A DNA stretch of 64,000 nt from positions 1,426,001-1,490,000 of the forward strand of contig OZ242210.1 of the NCBI GenBank assembly GCA_965206315.1, given 5' to 3'. Origin of the DNA: Bin16 sp965206315 (GTDB lineage: Bacteria; Chloroflexota; Dehalococcoidia; Lucifugimonadales; Australimonadaceae). A program made the translations under genes and the position numbers. This document shows, piece after piece, positions 16,081-25,167 of the stretch; the first letter of the stretch is position 1, and each line of letters begins with the position of its first letter. Under the pieces are notes generated by a model. It was not told where the DNA came from, made no database searches, and saw only the letters and a program-made list of their open reading frames with translations.

Positions 16081-17364
16081 ATGGATATCGGGTTCGTGGG
16101 GATCGGCATGATGGGCAAACCGATGGCGGTGAACCTGCTCAAGGCAGGACACAACGTCACGGTCGTCAACCGCAGCCAGGGCAAGGTGCAGGAGCTCGCA
16201 GGGATGGGCGCGATGCCCGGGGGTTCGCCCGCGGATGCGGCTCGCGGCGCGGAGGTAGTCGGGCTGTGCCTCGTGGGCGACGCGGTCGTGGAGTCGGTGC
16301 TGTGCGGTGAGAACGGCGTGCTGGCGGGCGCCGAGCCGGGAACGATCGTGCTGGACCACTCGACCGTCCACCCGGAGTTCGCGCGGCAGATGGAGGAGGC
16401 GTGCGCGGCGCGGGGCGTGACGTACCTCGATGCGCCGGTGTCGGGGACGGGCGACGTGGCTTGGGGCGGCAGGCTGACGGTGATGGTCGGGGGAGACGCC
16501 GCCGCGTTCGAGCGCACCCGTCCCGCGCTCGATGCGGTGTCGACGAACGCGCGGTTCATGGGGCCGGTCGGCAGCGGCAACATGGCCAAGCTGCTCAACA
16601 ACATGGTGAAGGACATCAACCAGCTGGGCGTGCTGGAGACGTTCGTGCTCGGTGCGAAGCAGGGACTGGACTGCGGGCTGCTCTTCCACGTCATGCGCAA
16701 GGGCGCGTCGGTGAGCCGCCAGCTGGAGCGCATCCTGCCGAAGATACTCGACCGCTCGTTCGAGCAGACGTCCTACGTCTCCACGAACATCAAGGACCAG
16801 GACCTGATGGAGTGGATGATCGGGCAGGCGGGGCTGGAGTTGCCGTTGCGGAACGCCGCGCGCGATTCGTGGCTCTACGCCGCCGAACAGGGGTTGGCCA
16901 GTGCCGACCCGCCTGAGGCGATCAAGGCGCTGGAGCCCATCGCGGGCGTCGAGGTTGCGGGAGAGTTGCTGCCTTCCGACGCGGACGTCCCGCCGCACGA
17001 CGGCGGCTACGATGCGCTCGACCGCATGACAGCCGCTATGTACGAGGTCGGTGTGTTCGAGGCGTTCGCGCTGACCGCGAAACTGGGGATGGACGCTCAG
17101 GCGATGTACGAAGTGATGCGCACGGCGTCCGGGGCATCGGCGCGGCTGGAGCGCATCGGGCGGGTCGTCTTCGGCGGAGCGTCCGGAGACCTGGGGCCGT
17201 CGGTGAACGACTACGTCGCCTGCTGTGAGCCGCTACTCGCGGAGGCGAGGCGCGACGGGCTGCGCATGCCGCTGCATGAGGCGTCGGCATCCCTGTGGCG
17301 CAGGGCGGCGGAACAGGGACTGGGAAGCGAGCCGTCGTCCGCTGCGTATGCGCTCTACGCGTAG
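16081..17364 (+). CDS. 3-hydroxyisobutyrate dehydrogenase-like protein with two C-terminal domains
   Basis: The protein has 427 residues, while the usual family length is about 290. The N-terminal Rossmann domain (IGFVGIGMMGKPMAVNLL), the substrate motif DAPVSGTGDVAWGGRLTVMVGG and the catalytic Lys in G-N-M-A-K-L-L-N-N are all present. The helical NAD-binding_11-type domain (NNMVKDINQLGVLETFVLGAKQ) is followed near residue 320 by a second, similar one (DRMTAAMYEVGVFEAFALTAKL). The extra domain has probably arisen by internal duplication and may replace the partner subunit in the dimer. It starts 23 bases after the binding protein. Confidence 0.88.
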   Translation: MDIGFVGIGMMGKPMAVNLLKAGHNVTVVNRSQGKVQELAGMGAMPGGSPADAARGAEVVGLCLVGDAVVESVLCGENGVLAGAEPGTIVLDHSTVHPEFARQMEEACAARGVTYLDAPVSGTGDVAWGGRLTVMVGGDAAAFERTRPALDAVSTNARFMGPVGSGNMAKLLNNMVKDINQLGVLETFVLGAKQGLDCGLLFHVMRKGASVSRQLERILPKILDRSFEQTSYVSTNIKDQDLMEWMIGQAGLELPLRNAARDSWLYAAEQGLASADPPEAIKALEPIAGVEVAGELLPSDADVPPHDGGYDALDRMTAAMYEVGVFEAFALTAKLGMDAQAMYEVMRTASGASARLERIGRVVFGGASGDLGPSVNDYVACCEPLLAEARRDGLRMPLHEASASLWRRAAEQGLGSEPSSAAYALYA

Positions 17365-17383
17365 TTGCCGGTAGACTGCGCGC

Positions 17384-17734
17384 ATGGAGTACGTCGAGGT
17401 AGACGTCGAGGCCGGGGAGAACTGCGACCTCTCGGTCACGCGCATGTTCGAGGCGCTGGAGCCGTCCTACGAGGTGAAGTGGGTCGAGTCCGCGTTCCGG
17501 CCTGACGGCTGGGAGGGCCCCTGTGACGTGGTCGGCTGGTCGGGCGGGGTGCCGGTTCCGGCGATGGCGGCGAAGGTGTCGGACTCCGGGGACGGCGTCG
17601 TGGTGCTGGTGTACGGCGGAGACGAGGGGCTGCGCCTGCGTCCGTCCGGCTCGTCGGCGGAGTGGTCGCTCGACGACAGGGAGCAGTGGGGCGAGCCGTG
17701 TCTCCTGCTGGAGTTGACGCTGGAGGTCAGGTAG
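17384..17734 (+). CDS. Hypothetical protein
   Basis: The product has 116 acidic residues and no cysteine-based motif. It looks like a small beta-rich domain (EYVEVDVEAGENCDLSVTRM ... GDGVVVLVYGGDEGLRLRPSG). I do not recognise the family. It lies between the dehydrogenase and proB in the same direction with short gaps, but nothing ties it to proline synthesis. Confidence 0.65.
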   Translation: MEYVEVDVEAGENCDLSVTRMFEALEPSYEVKWVESAFRPDGWEGPCDVVGWSGGVPVPAMAAKVSDSGDGVVVLVYGGDEGLRLRPSGSSAEWSLDDREQWGEPCLLLELTLEVR

Positions 17735-17836
17735 CACGCGTTGCTTCGTGCCCTGCCGTCGCAGAGGCATACGGTACAATGCTCACGGGCGTGGTTCGCA
17801 CGGCCTTCAGCCTCGGCACGGTATCGAGAACGCAGC

Positions 17837-19006
17837 ATGGCACTCCGGACGGCACAATCGGACACCGGCGAGCAGGGCGAGGCCCAGTTGCGCTACCGGC
17901 GGATCGTGGTCAAGGCCGGCACGAACGTGCTCACCCGCAAGACCGCGCACCTGGACCGCTCCGTCATGGAGTCGCTGGTCGACCAGATCGCGGACGTGGT
18001 GGAGATGGGAGCGCAGGTGGTGCTCGTCACCTCGGGCGCCATCGCGGCGGGGCACGAGGCCGCGCCCGGTGTCGTGCAGGGGAAGAGCGTCGCTGCGAGC
18101 CAGATGCTGGCGGCCATCGGCCAGAGCCGCCTCATGCACGCTTACCAGGAGCTCTTCTCGCGGCGCGGGATCGTCGTCGCCCAGACGCTCCTCATCGCGC
18201 GGGACGTGGACGACCGCGTGGGTTACCTGAACGTGCGCAACACGCTCAACGGGCTGCTGGAGCGCGGCGTCGTGCCCATCGTGAACGAGAACGACGTGGT
18301 CGACACGAAGGAGATCAACGGCCAGCGCTTCGGCGACAACGACACGCTCTCCGCCATCGTGGCGAACGTGATCGACGCCGACCTGCTGCTCATGCTGACG
18401 GACACCGGCGGGCTGTTCACTGCCGACCCGAACCGCGACCCCACGGCGGAACTCATACCCCGGGTCGACCGGATAGACGACGCCATCATGTCCCTGGCGG
18501 AGGTGCACACGAGCACCGCGACCCGCGGGGGGATGGCTTCCAAGCTCCTCGCTGCGCAGCACGCCACGGGCATAGGCGTCGCGGTGGTGTTCGGCCTCGG
18601 CGGAGACCCGTCGGTCGTGCGGGAAGCCGCATGCGGCGAGTTGACCAATGGCACGTTCTTCCCTGCAAGAGGGTCCGTCGTGGAGAGCAGGAAGCGCTGG
18701 TTGCTGAGCGGCATGACGAAGAAGGACGCGGGCCTCGTCGTGGACGACGGAGCGGTGCGTGCTCTCCGTGAGCAGTCGCGCAGCCTGCTGCCGGCGGGCA
18801 TCCGCGAGGTGAACGGGCGTTTCGTGCGGGGCGACGTGGTGGAGGTCCTCTCCGTGAGCGGCTCGCGCCTCGCCTATGGGATAGCGAACTACGACTCGTC
18901 GGAGATGCGGAAGATCGCGGGTGAACGCTCCGACCGGATCATGGAGTTGCTCGGCCACCACAACGGCGACGAAGCCGTACACCGCAACAACATGGTCGTC
19001 GTCTGA
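17837..19006 (+). CDS. proB: Glutamate 5-kinase
   Basis: The protein has 389 residues. It catalyses the first step of proline synthesis, ATP-dependent phosphorylation of glutamate. The amino-acid kinase domain shows VVKAGTNVLT, TSGAIAAG, NENDVVDTKEI, FGDNDTLSA and TRGGMASKL. A C-terminal PUA domain follows from about residue 280 (SGMTKKDAGLVVDDGAVRAL). The ATG at 17837 keeps a 20-residue leader before the kinase core; a TACAAT box lies at about 17771. proA follows after 17 bases. Confidence 0.95.
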   Translation: MALRTAQSDTGEQGEAQLRYRRIVVKAGTNVLTRKTAHLDRSVMESLVDQIADVVEMGAQVVLVTSGAIAAGHEAAPGVVQGKSVAASQMLAAIGQSRLMHAYQELFSRRGIVVAQTLLIARDVDDRVGYLNVRNTLNGLLERGVVPIVNENDVVDTKEINGQRFGDNDTLSAIVANVIDADLLLMLTDTGGLFTADPNRDPTAELIPRVDRIDDAIMSLAEVHTSTATRGGMASKLLAAQHATGIGVAVVFGLGGDPSVVREAACGELTNGTFFPARGSVVESRKRWLLSGMTKKDAGLVVDDGAVRALREQSRSLLPAGIREVNGRFVRGDVVEVLSVSGSRLAYGIANYDSSEMRKIAGERSDRIMELLGHHNGDEAVHRNNMVVV

Positions 19007-19023
19007 GGTACGAGGGAGAACGC

Positions 19024-20304
19024 ATGGCAACCGAAACGGCAACCTCTGAACTGATCACGAAGGCGCAGGCGGCGCGTGAGGCGTCGAAGCGCGTGCGCAT
19101 GCTCTCCACCGAGCGGAAGAACGACGCGCTGCGCGCCATCGCCGACGCCCTCGAAGCGAACTGCCCCACCATCCTGGAGGCGAACGCGCGCGACCTCGAG
19201 GCCGGACGCGAGTCTGGGCTGAGCGAGGCGCTGATGGGGCGGCTGCTGCTGAACGAGCAGCGCGTGAGCGGGATGGCGAACGACGTGCGCGGCGTCGCGC
19301 TGCTGCCCGACCCGGTAGGGGAGCGTTTCGACTCCCGCACGCTGCCGAACGGGATACGCGTGGAGCGGCGCAGGGTGCCGCTGGGCGTCATCGGCTGCGT
19401 GTACGAGGCCCGTCCGAACGTGACGACGGACATCGTGTCGCTCTGCCTGAAGTCCGGCAACGCGGTCGTGCTGCGCGGCGGCAAGGAGGCCGTCCACACC
19501 AACACCGCGGTCGCCGCGCTGGTGAAGGACGCGCTCGCGGCTGAGGACGCCGTGCCGGAGGCCGTGCAGTTCGTCACCGACACGGACCGGGCCATCGTCG
19601 ACCAGATGATCCGGCTCAACGACTACCTGGACCTGTTCATCCCTCGTGGCGGCGAAACGCTCATCAAGTACGTCCGCGACAACGCGACCGTCCCCGCCAT
19701 CACCGGCGGCGTCGGCGTCGTGCACGTGTACGTGGACGCCGGCGCGGACCTCGAGAAGGCGTCCGGCATCATCTACAACGCCAAGACGCAGCGGCCGGAC
19801 GTGTGCAACGCGCTGGACACGCTGCTCGTGCACGCATCGGCTGCCCCGGCGCTGCTGCCCGGCGCCGCGTCCCGGCTGACGGAGGCGGGCGTCGAGTTGC
19901 GGTGCGACCAGCGGGCGCTGTCGCTCATCGGGCCGGTGCAGGAGTCGCAGGTGCGCGCCGCCGGGCCGGACGACTTCGGGCAGGAGTTCCTCTCGCTCAC
20001 GATGTCGGTGAAGGTGGTGGACTCGCTCGACGACGCGCTGGAGCACATCGACGAGTTCGGCTCCGGGCACACCGAGGCTATCGTTACGGAGGACTACAGC
20101 GCCGCGATGCGGTTCACCGATGCCGTGGAGGCGTCGGTCGTGCTCGTGAACGCGAGCACCCGCTTCAACGACGGCGCCCAGCTCGGGCTGGGGTCGGAGG
20201 TCGCGATCAGCACGAACAAGCTGCACGCTCGCGGGCCGATGGGCCTGCGCGAGCTGACCAGTTACAAGTGGATAGCGCTGGGCGACGGACAGGTGCGCCC
20301 CTGA
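19024..20304 (+). CDS. proA: Glutamate-5-semialdehyde dehydrogenase (gamma-glutamyl phosphate reductase)
   Basis: The protein has 426 residues, typical for ProA. It reduces gamma-glutamyl phosphate to the semialdehyde with NADPH. The signature blocks VPLGVIGCVYEARPNVTTD and the catalytic Cys in Q-R-P-D-V-C-N-A-L-D-T-L-L-V are present, as is the C-terminal GSEVAISTNKLHARGPMGL. With proB it forms a compact proBA operon, as in many bacteria. Confidence 0.97.
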   Translation: MATETATSELITKAQAAREASKRVRMLSTERKNDALRAIADALEANCPTILEANARDLEAGRESGLSEALMGRLLLNEQRVSGMANDVRGVALLPDPVGERFDSRTLPNGIRVERRRVPLGVIGCVYEARPNVTTDIVSLCLKSGNAVVLRGGKEAVHTNTAVAALVKDALAAEDAVPEAVQFVTDTDRAIVDQMIRLNDYLDLFIPRGGETLIKYVRDNATVPAITGGVGVVHVYVDAGADLEKASGIIYNAKTQRPDVCNALDTLLVHASAAPALLPGAASRLTEAGVELRCDQRALSLIGPVQESQVRAAGPDDFGQEFLSLTMSVKVVDSLDDALEHIDEFGSGHTEAIVTEDYSAAMRFTDAVEASVVLVNASTRFNDGAQLGLGSEVAISTNKLHARGPMGLRELTSYKWIALGDGQVRP

Positions 20305-20352
20305 GCAGCGCTTCTTCCCCCGTAAGGCGCAGGCCGAGTCAAAGGAGAACCC

Positions 20353-20667
20353 ATGATCCGCTTCGAACGCGAGTGTCGTACGCCGTTCTCTGAGGTGTAC
20401 ACACTCTACGAGGACGACCAGCCCCAGCCGCAGGGGCGTTTCGACGTGCACTTCTACGGGCGCATCATCCACGCCACCCTGTGCGTCTCCGAGCGCTACA
20501 CCACCGACGAGATACAGGACATCATCGCCGACCTGGACGACGAGCTGCTCGACGCCATCGGCCTCGAACGGGACGACTTCGTCGTGCACGTCCACCAGGG
20601 GCGGGAGGTCGGCGTGTTCTCCGGCAGCGCGTTCGAGGAAGGCGAGGAGCCCGGCTCTGAGAACTAG
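20353..20667 (+). CDS. Hypothetical protein
   Basis: The product has 104 residues, from an ATG preceded by AAAGGAGAA. It is acidic, with DEIQDIIADLDDELLDAIGLERDDFVVHVHQGREVG at its centre. No membrane segment or known catalytic motif is visible. It follows proA by 48 bases in the same direction and may be co-transcribed. I do not recognise the family. Confidence 0.7.
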   Translation: MIRFERECRTPFSEVYTLYEDDQPQPQGRFDVHFYGRIIHATLCVSERYTTDEIQDIIADLDDELLDAIGLERDDFVVHVHQGREVGVFSGSAFEEGEEPGSEN

Positions 20668-20689
20668 GTACAGACCAAGTATGTCAACC

Positions 20690-20860
20690 ATGCCCGTCAT
20701 TCCCGCGCTTTAGCGCGCCACCGGCGGGAATCCCAAGTGGCCCTCAGGCCACACGTGCGCAGCAGCGCACAAGGGGCGTGGAGGGGGTGGAGTATTGTCA
20801 TGCTGAGCGAAGCGCAGCGGAGTCAAAGTATCTCTCGGGGGACGTACGCTCGCTCAGACC
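20690..20860. repeat. Palindromic intergenic repeats (families B and D)
   Basis: A B-type hairpin repeat (CGTCATTCCCGC ... GCGGGAAT) is followed by a D-type unit (TGTCATGCTGAGCGAAGC ... ATCTCTCGG). Family B is a short palindrome with arms TTCCCGC/GCGGGAA. Family D is a GAGCGAAGC-type motif ending in ATCTCTCGGG. Both recur throughout the window. Confidence 0.8.
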
Positions 20861-20896
20861 GCTCCCTTGAAGCAGACAACCGGCGCGAGGGGCCTC

Positions 20897-21739
20897 GTGA
20901 TCGTTGACTTCCATACGCACCTGCTGCCCGCCTCTTTCAACGAGCGGCGCGCGGAGATAGCCGCGCGCGACGCCACGTTCGCCGCGCTCTTCGGCTCGGG
21001 CGGCAGGATGGCCACCGCGGAAGACCTCATCGCCGCGATGGACGAGAGCGGCGTCGACTTCTCCGTCGTGCTCGGCTTCGGCTGGTGCGACCGCGACGTC
21101 GCGCGCGAGGCGAACGACTGCCTGCTGGACGCGGCAGCGCGTTACCCGGAGCGCATCGCCGCTTTCTGCTCCGTGCACCCCGGCTGGGGAGACGACGCCC
21201 TGCGCGAGGCGGAGCGCTGCGTCGACGCGGGCGCCGTCGGCATCGGCGAGCTGCACCCCGCCCTGCAAGGGATCGACCTCGCGACGGACGACTCCGTCGA
21301 GCCGCTGGTGCGGTTCGCGGTGGAGCGCGGACTGCTCATCAACGTCCACGGCTCGGAGCCGGTCGGCCACGTCTACCCCGGCAAGGGCCCGACGACCCCC
21401 GAGCGGCTGCTCGCGATCGCGGAACGCTTCCCCGATGCGCGCTGGGTGTTCCCGCACTGGGGCGGCGGGTTGCCGTTCTACGCGCTCATGCCCGAGGTGC
21501 GCGCGGCGCTCGCCAACACTTGGTTCGACAGCGCGGTGTCGCCGTTCCTCTACGACGCGGAGGTGTTCGACGTCGCCGTGCGTGCCGTGGGCGCGGAACA
21601 CGTCCTGTTCGGCTCGGACTATCCCCTGCTGCCGGCATCGCGGGTCGCGGACCAGGCGCGCAGCACGCTCGATGCCGCAACAGCACAGGCGGTGCTCGGC
21701 GGCAACGCCGCGCGCCTGCTGGGGCTCGCCGATGACTGA
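20897..21739 (+). CDS. Amidohydrolase (TatD/ACMSD-like)
   Basis: A GTG at 20897, with GAGGGG just upstream, begins the expected VIVDFHTHLLP; a TTG at 20867 would add ten residues. The protein is about 280 residues. The metal motifs are H-T-H near the start, the metal-binding VHGSE and FPHWGGG in the middle, and F-G-S-D-Y-P near the end. This fits the amidohydrolase_2 group of metal-dependent decarboxylases/hydrolases. It overlaps the uracil-DNA glycosylase gene by eight bases. The substrate is unknown. Confidence 0.85.
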   Translation: MIVDFHTHLLPASFNERRAEIAARDATFAALFGSGGRMATAEDLIAAMDESGVDFSVVLGFGWCDRDVAREANDCLLDAAARYPERIAAFCSVHPGWGDDALREAERCVDAGAVGIGELHPALQGIDLATDDSVEPLVRFAVERGLLINVHGSEPVGHVYPGKGPTTPERLLAIAERFPDARWVFPHWGGGLPFYALMPEVRAALANTWFDSAVSPFLYDAEVFDVAVRAVGAEHVLFGSDYPLLPASRVADQARSTLDAATAQAVLGGNAARLLGLADD

Positions 21740-22298
21740 CGCGCCGACGCTGCCCGACTACCTGCGGCCCGGCCTCGACCTCGTGTTCGTCGGCATCAAC
21801 CCCGGAGCGTACTCCGCGTCGGTGGGCAAGTACTTCGCGACCCCGCAGAACCGGTTCTGGGGCGCGCTCAACCGCTCCGGTATCGGAGAGAGAAATGACC
21901 TCGGCCCCGGCGACGAAGCATGGCTGTTCGAGCATCGCGCCATCGGCTTCACGGACGTGGTGAAGCGCGCGAGCAACAGCGCGTCCAGCCTGCGCGCGAC
22001 CGACTTCCGCGCGTGGGCGCCGCTGACGCGCGAGAAGCTCTTGGAGGCTGCTCCGCTCGTGGTCTGTTTCAACGGCATCACCGGCTATAAATGGTTCCTG
22101 CAGTACGCGGAGGGACGCAAGCAGGACGACGTCGCGCTTGGCGAGCAGCCGGAGCGGCTCGGCGACAGCCGCGTGTTCGTCGCGCCGAACCCCAGTCCAG
22201 CGAACGCCACCTACTCGCTGGACGACATCGCGGGCTGGTACAGCCGCCTCGGCGAGGTGATCGCCCGCGCCAGGGCGGAACGGGAGGAGGCGGTATGA
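21732..22298 (+). CDS. mug: Mismatch-specific uracil/thymine-DNA glycosylase
   Basis: The protein has 188 residues. It removes uracil or thymine from mismatches with guanine in base-excision repair. The motif VFVGINPGAYSA near residue 18 and the second motif VAPNPSPANATYS near residue 155 match the Mug/TDG branch of the uracil-DNA glycosylase superfamily. The FATPQNRFWGAL segment that lines the active site is also present. It overlaps both neighbours and is therefore translated with them. Confidence 0.88.
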   Translation: MTDAPTLPDYLRPGLDLVFVGINPGAYSASVGKYFATPQNRFWGALNRSGIGERNDLGPGDEAWLFEHRAIGFTDVVKRASNSASSLRATDFRAWAPLTREKLLEAAPLVVCFNGITGYKWFLQYAEGRKQDDVALGEQPERLGDSRVFVAPNPSPANATYSLDDIAGWYSRLGEVIARARAEREEAV

Positions 22299-22840
22299 GC
22301 AACTTGGAACAGATGCAACACCTCGCTGAGCTTGTACGGCAGAAGAACTATGCCGACGGCAGGATTGCTGAGGTGATTGGCCGCCCCACGACTACGGGCC
22401 ACTTCGGAGAGTTCATTGCATCGGAGATATTCGGCATCGAACTGCATGACTCAGCCGCACAGAGGGGCAGCGACGGGCGCTTCGTCAGTGGTCCACTCTC
22501 AGGCAAGGCCGTGAATATCAAGTACTACACGAAGGATGAGGGCACGTTGGCGATGGATAGTGGCAGTGCGCTGGACTTCTATCTCGTGCTGACCGGCCCG
22601 AGGAGTGCGGCGGCAACGTCTCGCGGCAAGACTCGCCCTTGGGTAATCGAAGCGGTGTACCTCTTCGATGCTTCCCTTCTGCTACGGAAACTCACCTCCA
22701 AGATTGATCCTTACGCCACCAGCGTCAGACGTGAATTCTGGGATGCTGCCGAGATCTACCCGCGGCGCAATCCCTCCTTCCCACTCACTGAGACACAACG
22801 TGAGATGCTTGCACTGTTCAGCGAGGCGTCCGTTGGTTGA
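22295..22840 (+). CDS. DUF6998-like protein, possible PD-(D/E)XK fold
   Basis: The product has 181 residues, from an ATG within the mug stop and with GGGAGGAGG upstream. The region HFGEFIASEIFGIELHDSAAQRG ... GPLSGKAVNIKYYTK resembles small proteins with a restriction-like core, where an acidic residue precedes V-x-I-K. The similarity is to DUF6998-type proteins and is by eye. Its base composition is lower in GC than its neighbours, so it may have been inserted between mug and thpR. It may be a nuclease in repair or defence. Confidence 0.6.
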   Translation: MSNLEQMQHLAELVRQKNYADGRIAEVIGRPTTTGHFGEFIASEIFGIELHDSAAQRGSDGRFVSGPLSGKAVNIKYYTKDEGTLAMDSGSALDFYLVLTGPRSAAATSRGKTRPWVIEAVYLFDASLLLRKLTSKIDPYATSVRREFWDAAEIYPRRNPSFPLTETQREMLALFSEASVG

Positions 22841-23414
22841 GCGCAACCTCCGCCTGTTCGTCGCGCTCGCCTTCCCGGACGAGGTCCGCGCCGAGTTGCG
22901 GCGTGCCGCCGACGCGATGCGGGCGTTCGCGCCGCACGGCACGCGATGGGCGAACGTTGACGGCGCGCACCTGACGTTGCGGTTTATCGGCAGCACGCCG
23001 CCGGACGCAGCCCCCGCGCTCGGTGAGGCGGTCGTTCGCGCCGCAGATGGCGTCGCGCCATTCGAGTTGTCGCTGGCGGACGCGGGCGTCTTTCCCGAGC
23101 GTGGGGCGCCTCGCGTGCTGTGGGTGGGCGTCGGCGGCGCGGTCGACGCACTGACCGGCCTGCGCGATAACTTAGAGAATGCGCTCGCCGCAGCGGGCAT
23201 CCCGAATGAGGAGCGCAGCTTCGCACCGCACGTCACGCTCGCACGGGTCAACGCGCGACTGCCCCGCGACGAGTCGCAGGCCCTGCGCGAGTCGGTCGCG
23301 GCGCTCGATGTCCGCCCCATCCCCCTCGCGGTCGAGGAGGTTGGCCTCTACCACAGCGACCTGCTCCCCACCGGCGCGGTCTACACCCGCCTCGCGGTTG
23401 CTCCCCTCTCCTGA
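22833..23414 (+). CDS. thpR: RNA 2',3'-cyclic phosphodiesterase
   Basis: The protein has 193 residues, from a TTG with GAGG six bases upstream. It belongs to the 2H phosphoesterase family (LigT/ThpR). Both catalytic H-x-T-x motifs are present: HLTLRFIG near residue 50 and HVTLARV near residue 133. It starts eight bases before the end of the upstream gene. Its stop codon lies inside a family A palindromic repeat, so the last residues (VAPLS) are encoded by repeat sequence. Confidence 0.88.
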   Translation: MVERNLRLFVALAFPDEVRAELRRAADAMRAFAPHGTRWANVDGAHLTLRFIGSTPPDAAPALGEAVVRAADGVAPFELSLADAGVFPERGAPRVLWVGVGGAVDALTGLRDNLENALAAAGIPNEERSFAPHVTLARVNARLPRDESQALRESVAALDVRPIPLAVEEVGLYHSDLLPTGAVYTRLAVAPLS

Positions 23415-23545
23415 GGGAGAGGGCAACGCGCTTCAGCGCGTGGGTGAAGGCCCTCGGAGGGTGGGCGTGGCTGTCATGCTGAGCGAAGTCGAAGCATCTC
23501 TCGGGCTCCCCTCGCCTCCTGGGAGAGGGGCTGGGGGTGAGAGTT
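23403..23545. repeat. Family A and D repeats overlapping thpR 3' end
   Basis: There are two A-type palindromic units (CTCCTGAGGGAGAGGG ... GCGTGGGTGAAGG and CTCCTGGGAGAGGGG) with a D-type unit between them. The first unit covers the thpR stop codon. Confidence 0.8.
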
Positions 23546-23653
23546 ATCACGAAGTCAGATTAGTGACACCGGCCGGTTTCGCAGTTGACGATAGTGCGGT
23601 AACCTGATCCCAACAACCGAAGTTCGCCGGAATGAGACGCAGCACGGGGACGA

Positions 23654-23690
23654 GCCCCGGCCTTGAGAAAGGGCCGGGGCTTTTTTGTTT
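23654..23690 (+). terminator. Rho-independent terminator
   Basis: GCCCCGGCC (23654-23662) pairs with GGCCGGGGC (23672-23680), with a nine-base loop, and is followed by TTTTTTGTTT. It separates the thpR unit from the phage-like cassette that begins 44 bases later. Confidence 0.85.
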
Positions 23691-23733
23691 CCCGAAACGC
23701 TCTCGGAGGCGGACCGACAGAGGAGGCGCAGAG

Positions 23734-24423
23734 ATGGTGTCCTACGAGGTGAGCGAAGGGCTGAGTGACCGCGAGCGTTGGGAACGGGAACGGCTGCTGG
23801 AGTCGCTGGAAGCGTACCGGCGGGGGCTGGCCGACGCGCCGGTGGTGCAGCGGTTCTCGGTGTGCCGCGCCGTCGCGCCCAACGACGACCGCCCGCTGAC
23901 CGTTGTGGCGTCGGATGAGTCCCCCGACCGCCTGGGCGACGTCGTGCGCGCCGGCGGCTGGGACCTGGACGCCTACAAGCACAACCCCGTCTTCCTGTGG
24001 GCGCACGACTACACCCGTACGCCTATCGGGCGCAGTTCTTGGGTGGGCGTGGACGGCGCGAAGCTGCTGGCGACCGTGGAGTTCGCGCCCACGGCCTTCG
24101 CCCAGGAGGTGGAGCTGCTCTACCGGCAGCGGTTCTTACGCGCCGTAAGCGTCGGCTTCCGCGCCAGGGAGTTCTCGTTCCGCAAGGCTCGCGACGGCTC
24201 GGTGGACGGCGTCGAGTACACGAGGCAGGAGCTGCTGGAGCTGAGCGCGGTGCCCGTGCCCGCGAACCCGCACGCGCTGGCGAAGGCGCTCGAGGGCGGA
24301 CTCGAGGCGCCGAGGCTGCGTCCGCTGTTCACGTTCGACCTCCCGCCGTCCCCCATCGCGCCGGAGGACGCCCAGCGCGTGCTCAGCGAACTCCGCCGTC
24401 TCCGCGGCTTGGTGTCGGCGTAA
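23734..24423 (+). CDS. HK97-type phage prohead protease
   Basis: The protein has 229 residues, from an ATG with AGGAGG upstream. It is the serine protease that matures HK97-type capsids by removing the scaffold domain of the capsid protein. The family blocks are clear: VVASDESPDRLGDVVRAGGW, the His motif LWAHDYTRTPIGR and the Ser motif LRAVSVGFRAREF, then LLELSAVPVPANPHA. It is followed by a small gene and the major capsid gene, the normal phage order. No portal, tail or integrase genes are next to it. It may be a decayed prophage or a domesticated capsid cassette. Confidence 0.9.
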   Translation: MVSYEVSEGLSDRERWERERLLESLEAYRRGLADAPVVQRFSVCRAVAPNDDRPLTVVASDESPDRLGDVVRAGGWDLDAYKHNPVFLWAHDYTRTPIGRSSWVGVDGAKLLATVEFAPTAFAQEVELLYRQRFLRAVSVGFRAREFSFRKARDGSVDGVEYTRQELLELSAVPVPANPHALAKALEGGLEAPRLRPLFTFDLPPSPIAPEDAQRVLSELRRLRGLVSA

Positions 24424-24898
24424 TCCCCGTCATTCCCGCGCAGGCGGGAATCCAGAGGTGCGCGACAGCGGAGCGCACACGGGCGGGGGCGGGGATCGCC
24501 TGACCCCCTCTCCCTCGAGGGGAGAGGGTTGGGGTGAGGGTGAACCGGCAGGGAGGTGTAGGGGTTGTCACTCCGAGCGCAGCTCGGGACTCCCCTCGCC
24601 CCCTGGGAGAGGGAAACGCGCGTCAGCGCGAGGGTGAGGGCCCTGCAGACGCGGGGCGCAGCCCCCGTCATTCCCGCGAAGGCGGGAATCCAGAGGTGCG
24701 CGGAGCGCACATGGGCGATGAAGGGAACGGGGCTCCGCCCCGTCGTTCCTGCGGAGGCAGGAACCTCGCATCCCTAGGGTGTAGGGAGTGGTGACACCCC
24801 TGCTCCCCTCGCCCTCTGGGAGAGGGAGCGCACTGAAGTGCGTGGGTGAGGGTTAACAACAACTAAACGGCCCGTGGGGCCGGGAAAGGAGGAGAGCG
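24424..24898. repeat. Cluster of palindromic repeats (families A and B)
   Basis: This 475-base gap has no convincing gene. It contains at least three B-type units (at about 24428, 24666 and 24741) and at least three A-type units (about 24501, 24590 and 24803), mostly in alternation. The cluster splits the prohead protease from the small gene before the capsid. Confidence 0.85.
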
Positions 24899-25147
24899 AT
24901 GCGTATAGCACAGGTGGTGCGCGTGGCGTTGCAGGCGGCGCGGCTGGTGGATGTCCTCTGCCGGGTTGCGCCGGATGCCGCCGGGGCGCTTGAGAGCGGA
25001 GCGCGGCTCATGCGTGAGTCGGCCCGCGCGGCGCCGGACGGACTGACCCGCACGGAGCGGGACACGCTGGCGTCGTCGGCGCGCAGGTTCGGCGAAGCGC
25101 TGGCCGTGGCCATAGAGGCCGCGCCGGTCATCGAACAGGAGAACTGA
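24899..25147 (+). CDS. Small protein of capsid cassette
   Basis: The product has 82 residues, from an ATG with AAAGGAGGAG upstream. It is helical and Ala/Arg-rich (VVRVALQAARLVDVLCRVAPDAAGALESGARLMRESARAAPDG). It ends 20 bases before the capsid gene, which carries the same type of ribosome-binding site, so the two are co-expressed. It might be a scaffold or head accessory protein; this is inference from position only. Confidence 0.7.
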   Translation: MRIAQVVRVALQAARLVDVLCRVAPDAAGALESGARLMRESARAAPDGLTRTERDTLASSARRFGEALAVAIEAAPVIEQEN

Positions 25148-25167
25148 TCCAACAACAGGAGGAGAGC

